This document shows, piece after piece, positions 5,495-7,384 of a stretch of 7,384 nt of DNA (its first letter is position 1; each line of letters opens with the position of its first letter). A program made the translations under genes and the position numbers. Where the stretch lies: contig JAICSZ010000099.1 in the NCBI GenBank assembly GCA_025936615.1, positions 1 to 7,384 of the forward strand, given 5' to 3'. The notes beneath the pieces were generated by a model. That model was not told the origin of the DNA. It saw only the letters and a program-made list of their open reading frames with translations, and did not search any database. The DNA comes from Pedococcus sp. (GTDB lineage Bacteria > Actinomycetota > Actinomycetes > Actinomycetales > Dermatophilaceae).

Positions 5495-6213
5495 CGGATC
5501 GCGAAGCCCAGCCCGTCGATCCGAGCCCGGACCTCGCCGTCGGTGGCCAGTCTCTCCCCCACTCCTGTGGCGATTGCCTGCACCTGGTCGGCGGTCAGCC
5601 CCGGCACCAGCTCGAGCTCGATGCGCAGCACTCCCCGACCCTCCTCGCCGGGGCCGAGCCGGTGGCCCACGACTGAGTCCTGCTCGCGTACGGCCGCCAG
5701 CACGGCCCGGTGGACCACCTCGTCCTCGTGCGCCGGCAGCCACTCGCGCTGCTGGGCCAGGGCCCACACCATGCTCGGCCGCAGCGTGAGCGTCGTCGGC
5801 CCGGCCACGTCGAGCACCAGCACGTCGCACCGCTCGGACACGGCCGCCTGGGCGGCACGCGCCGCGGTCACCGGCACCGGGCGCGCCTGTGCGTCCCAGC
5901 CGGCCAACGTGCCCAGTGAGGTGAACACGGGGAGCGCGCGCACCCCGTCGGGGGCCACCAGCACGACGGCCGCCATGTCCGTCTGCTTCTCCACCGTCAG
6001 CGCGCCGGCTTCTTCGACCTCGGCCGGCTCGGCGACCACGGGCACGAGCAGCCGTGCCGTCGACAGCGCCGCCATCAGGCCCCGCTCGTCGGACGGGTGC
6101 TCCAGCGCCGCCACCAGCGCGGCGTCGGCATCGCCGCTGTCCCCGTCGAAGCCGGTCCCGCCCAGCTGCCGGCCCTCGAACGGGACTCCGGCGGAGTCGG
6201 CCGGACCGGTCAC
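5491..6213 (-). CDS. SseB family protein
   Basis: This 240-residue protein is of the SseB N-terminal-domain family, often found beside hisA in Actinobacteria. The conserved N-terminal motif [16 protein letters not shown] (12-27) is followed by [33 protein letters not shown] (30-62), [33 protein letters not shown] (74-106) and [16 protein letters not shown]; the rest is a more variable domain. There is no signal peptide or membrane segment. Its biochemical role is unknown; E. coli SseB is linked to serine sensitivity, but that does not transfer to this protein. The GTG start at 6213 forms a GTGA overlap with the hisA stop (6212-6210), so translation is probably coupled. Longer starts would run into hisA and are rejected. 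The TAG stop overlaps the stop of the DUF952 gene. Confidence 0.9.
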   Translation of the reverse strand: MTGPADSAGVPFEGRQLGGTGFDGDSGDADAALVAALEHPSDERGLMAALSTARLLVPVVAEPAEVEEAGALTVEKQTDMAAVVLVAPDGVRALPVFTSLGTLAGWDAQARPVPVTAARAAQAAVSERCDVLVLDVAGPTTLTLRPSMVWALAQQREWLPAHEDEVVHRAVLAAVREQDSVVGHRLGPGEEGRGVLRIELELVPGLTADQVQAIATGVGERLATDGEVRARIDGLGFAIR

Positions 6214-6947
6214 GGGCGGCCTGCCGCGTCGAGCGCGTCGGGGAGGGTGAAGGCGCCGCGGTAGAGCGCGGACCCGACAATGGCGCCCTCGACCCCGACG
6301 GGCACCAGCTCCCGGATCGCCACCACGTCTGCGAGCGCCGACACCCCGCCGGAGGCGACCACCGGACGGTCCGTTCGGGCGCACACGTCGCGCAGCAGCT
6401 CGAGGTTGGGGCCGCGCAGCATGCCGTCCTTGTTGACGTCGGTGACGACGTAGCGGGCGCATCCCTCGGAGTCCAGCCGCGCCAGCGTCTCCCACAGGTC
6501 GCCGCCGTCCTTGGTCCACCCCCGTGCAGCGAGCGTCGTGCCGCGCACGTCCAGCCCCACTGCCACGCGGTCGCCGTGCTCGGCGATCGCCTGCGCCGTC
6601 CACTCGGGGTCCTCGAGGGCCGCCGTGCCGAGGTTGACCCGGCTACAGCCGGTGGCGAGCGCCGCCTCGAGCGACTCGGCGTCGCGGATGCCCCCGCTGA
6701 GCTCCACCTTGATGTCGAGCCTGGCGACCATGTCGGCGAGCAGCTGGCGGTTGGACCCCCTCCCGAACGCTGCGTCGAGGTCGACCAGGTGCAGCCACTC
6801 GGCGCCCTGTTCCTGCCAGGCCAGGGCCGCCTCGACCGGGTCGCCGAAGCGGCCGCCGGACCCCGCGACCCCTTGGACCAGCTGGACGGCCTGGCCGTCC
6901 GCGACGTCGACGGCGGGCAGCAGCTCCAGGCGGGGCGGGACGCTCAC
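6210..6947 (-). CDS. hisA: Phosphoribosyl isomerase PriA/HisA
   Basis: A (beta-alpha)8 isomerase of 245 residues that converts ProFAR to PRFAR in histidine synthesis; actinobacterial PriA enzymes often also do the TrpF step (PRA to CdRP). PriA hallmarks are the catalytic Asp14 in [24 protein letters not shown] (54-66), VELSGGIRD (81-89), RVNLGTAAL (103-111), [21 protein letters not shown] (133 on, with Arg142 and Trp144 of the mobile loop), Asp170 in VVTDVNKDG and phosphate-binding ASGGVS and GAIVGSALY. One difference: at position 22 (AVQLVQG) there is Gln where Mycobacterium and Streptomyces PriA have Arg (AVRLV), a substrate-contacting residue. It starts at GTG 6947, overlapping the upstream stop by GTGA, and overlaps sseB by GTGA downstream. 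Identity is certain; whether TrpF activity remains is inference. Confidence 0.97.
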   Translation of the reverse strand: MSVPPRLELLPAVDVADGQAVQLVQGVAGSGGRFGDPVEAALAWQEQGAEWLHLVDLDAAFGRGSNRQLLADMVARLDIKVELSGGIRDAESLEAALATGCSRVNLGTAALEDPEWTAQAIAEHGDRVAVGLDVRGTTLAARGWTKDGGDLWETLARLDSEGCARYVVTDVNKDGMLRGPNLELLRDVCARTDRPVVASGGVSALADVVAIRELVPVGVEGAIVGSALYRGAFTLPDALDAAGRP

Positions 6948-7282
6948 GCGGGATCCTCGGGGGTCTTGGTGGGTGGGACTGTGGGGACGTCTGTGGCAGG
7001 TGCGGCGCCTTCGTCGAGGGCCGCGAGCCCGCTGCGCTCCTTGAGGAGGAAGTACCCGCCGACGATGAGGAGGCCGAGCACGACCACGCCGATGCGCACC
7101 GGCCAGCTGGCGTCGAGCAGCGTCGTGACGAGGAGCAGTCCGACGGCGGTCCCGACGCTTGAGGCCACGGTGGGGGTGCGACGGCGGCGCGAGATGGTGC
7201 GGCTCGTGGTGCGACGGCGCCGGCTGGAGGTCGTGCGCTTCGTGGTCGTGCGCTTCGTGGTCGTCCGCTTCCTTGCCGTCAC
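6944..7282 (-). CDS. Hypothetical basic two-helix membrane protein between hisH and hisA
   Basis: The 112-residue protein has three parts. Residues 1-36 are extremely basic and Thr/Ser-rich ([20 protein letters not shown] and more Arg), with a five-residue repeat. Residues about 39-80 contain two hydrophobic segments ([16 protein letters not shown] and [19 protein letters not shown]) joined by a short DASWPVR turn, a helical hairpin. Residues 81-112 are an acidic, Pro/Thr-rich tail. By the positive-inside rule both ends should be cytoplasmic, and the basic arm could bind acidic membrane lipids or nucleic acid; that is inference. The start at GTG 7282 overlaps the hisH stop (GTGA) and the end overlaps hisA the same way, so it belongs to the his operon. 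I do not recognise a named family and see no enzyme motif. Confidence 0.82.
   Translation of the reverse strand: MTARKRTTTKRTTTKRTTSSRRRRTTSRTISRRRRTPTVASSVGTAVGLLLVTTLLDASWPVRIGVVVLGLLIVGGYFLLKERSGLAALDEGAAPATDVPTVPPTKTPEDPA
7231..7275. repeat. 15-bp tandem repeat in the membrane protein's 5' end
   Basis: 7231-7245 and 7246-7260 are identical and 7261-7275 matches at about 12 of 15 positions. The unit encodes a pentapeptide of the type KRTTT, building the Lys/Arg/Thr-rich N-terminal arm. In-frame copy number change is therefore possible without loss of the gene. Confidence 0.9.
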
Positions 7283-7384
7283 AGGGACCTCACCCAGCTC
7301 TCGAGCAGGGACAGGCCGGCGTCGCCGGACTTCTCGGGGTGGAACTGGGTCGCGGAAAGGGGGCCGTTCTCGACGGCCGCGACG
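7279..7384 (-). CDS. hisH: Imidazole glycerol phosphate synthase glutaminase subunit HisH, 3' end only
   Basis: Only the last 34 codons are inside the window. They read [20 protein letters not shown], then [14 protein letters not shown], which is the typical C-terminus of HisH. The His and Glu of FHPE are the last two members of the class I glutaminase Cys-His-Glu triad. HisH releases ammonia from glutamine and passes it to HisF to make imidazole glycerol phosphate and AICAR. The TGA at 7281-7279 overlaps the GTG start of the downstream membrane-protein gene by GTGA. The 5' end and the nucleophile Cys lie outside the window. Confidence 0.95.
   Translation of the reverse strand, partial: VAAVENGPLSATQFHPEKSGDAGLSLLESWVRSL

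Noticed and set aside
2633..6280. A minus-strand frame open for about 1,200 codons
   Set aside because: It crosses the DUF1844, CMD, MFS, DUF952 and SseB genes out of frame, and is dominated by Arg/Gly/Pro/Ala, as expected for out-of-frame reading of very GC-rich DNA. No domain is visible.

Overview
The window is very GC-rich (roughly 70% by eye, not computed) with GTG starts almost everywhere. It looks like a chromosomal segment from a high-GC actinobacterium. The best taxonomic pointers are a PriA-type HisA with the [13 protein letters not shown] signature, an IF3/L35/L20 cluster next to a divergent DUF1844 gene, and the general feel of the proteins; a Nocardioidaceae-like organism is my inference, not something proved here.

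Layout, read along the + strand. (1) 1-304: small, possibly damaged minus-strand genes, namely the N-terminus of a probable GNAT-type protein interrupted by TGA, preceded by a small one-helix membrane protein that may be frameshifted. (2) 330-2554: the minus-strand translation cluster infC - rpmI - rplT - SpoU/TrmH-family rRNA methyltransferase. infC appears to start at an AUC codon and lies behind a leader of about 240 nt with several inverted repeats. (3) 2814-3191: the divergent plus-strand DUF1844 gene. (4) 3205-5100: a minus-strand pair, MFS transporter followed by a carboxymuconolactone decarboxylase/AhpD-like protein. (5) 5165-5494: a plus-strand DUF952 gene, possibly leaderless. (6) 5491-7384: the minus-strand histidine block hisH (3' end only) - small basic two-helix membrane protein - hisA/priA - SseB-like protein. 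Its three junctions are all GTGA overlaps of 4 bp, so the four genes look translationally coupled.

How they work together: IF3, L35, L20 and the rRNA methyltransferase form a ribosome synthesis/maturation unit that may be autoregulated through IF3 start-codon discrimination and the leader. HisH (glutaminase subunit of IGP synthase) and HisA/PriA act in histidine synthesis (PriA often also in tryptophan synthesis). The membrane protein and the SseB-like protein ride in the same coupled operon with unknown roles. The rest is ordinary accessory content.

I found no CRISPR array, tRNA, rRNA, insertion sequence or phage gene, and no clearly new multi-gene system. The points most worth a second look are the AUC start and leader of infC, the two lesion-like anomalies at the left end, the Gln at the usual Arg position of PriA, and the membrane protein locked between hisH and hisA.
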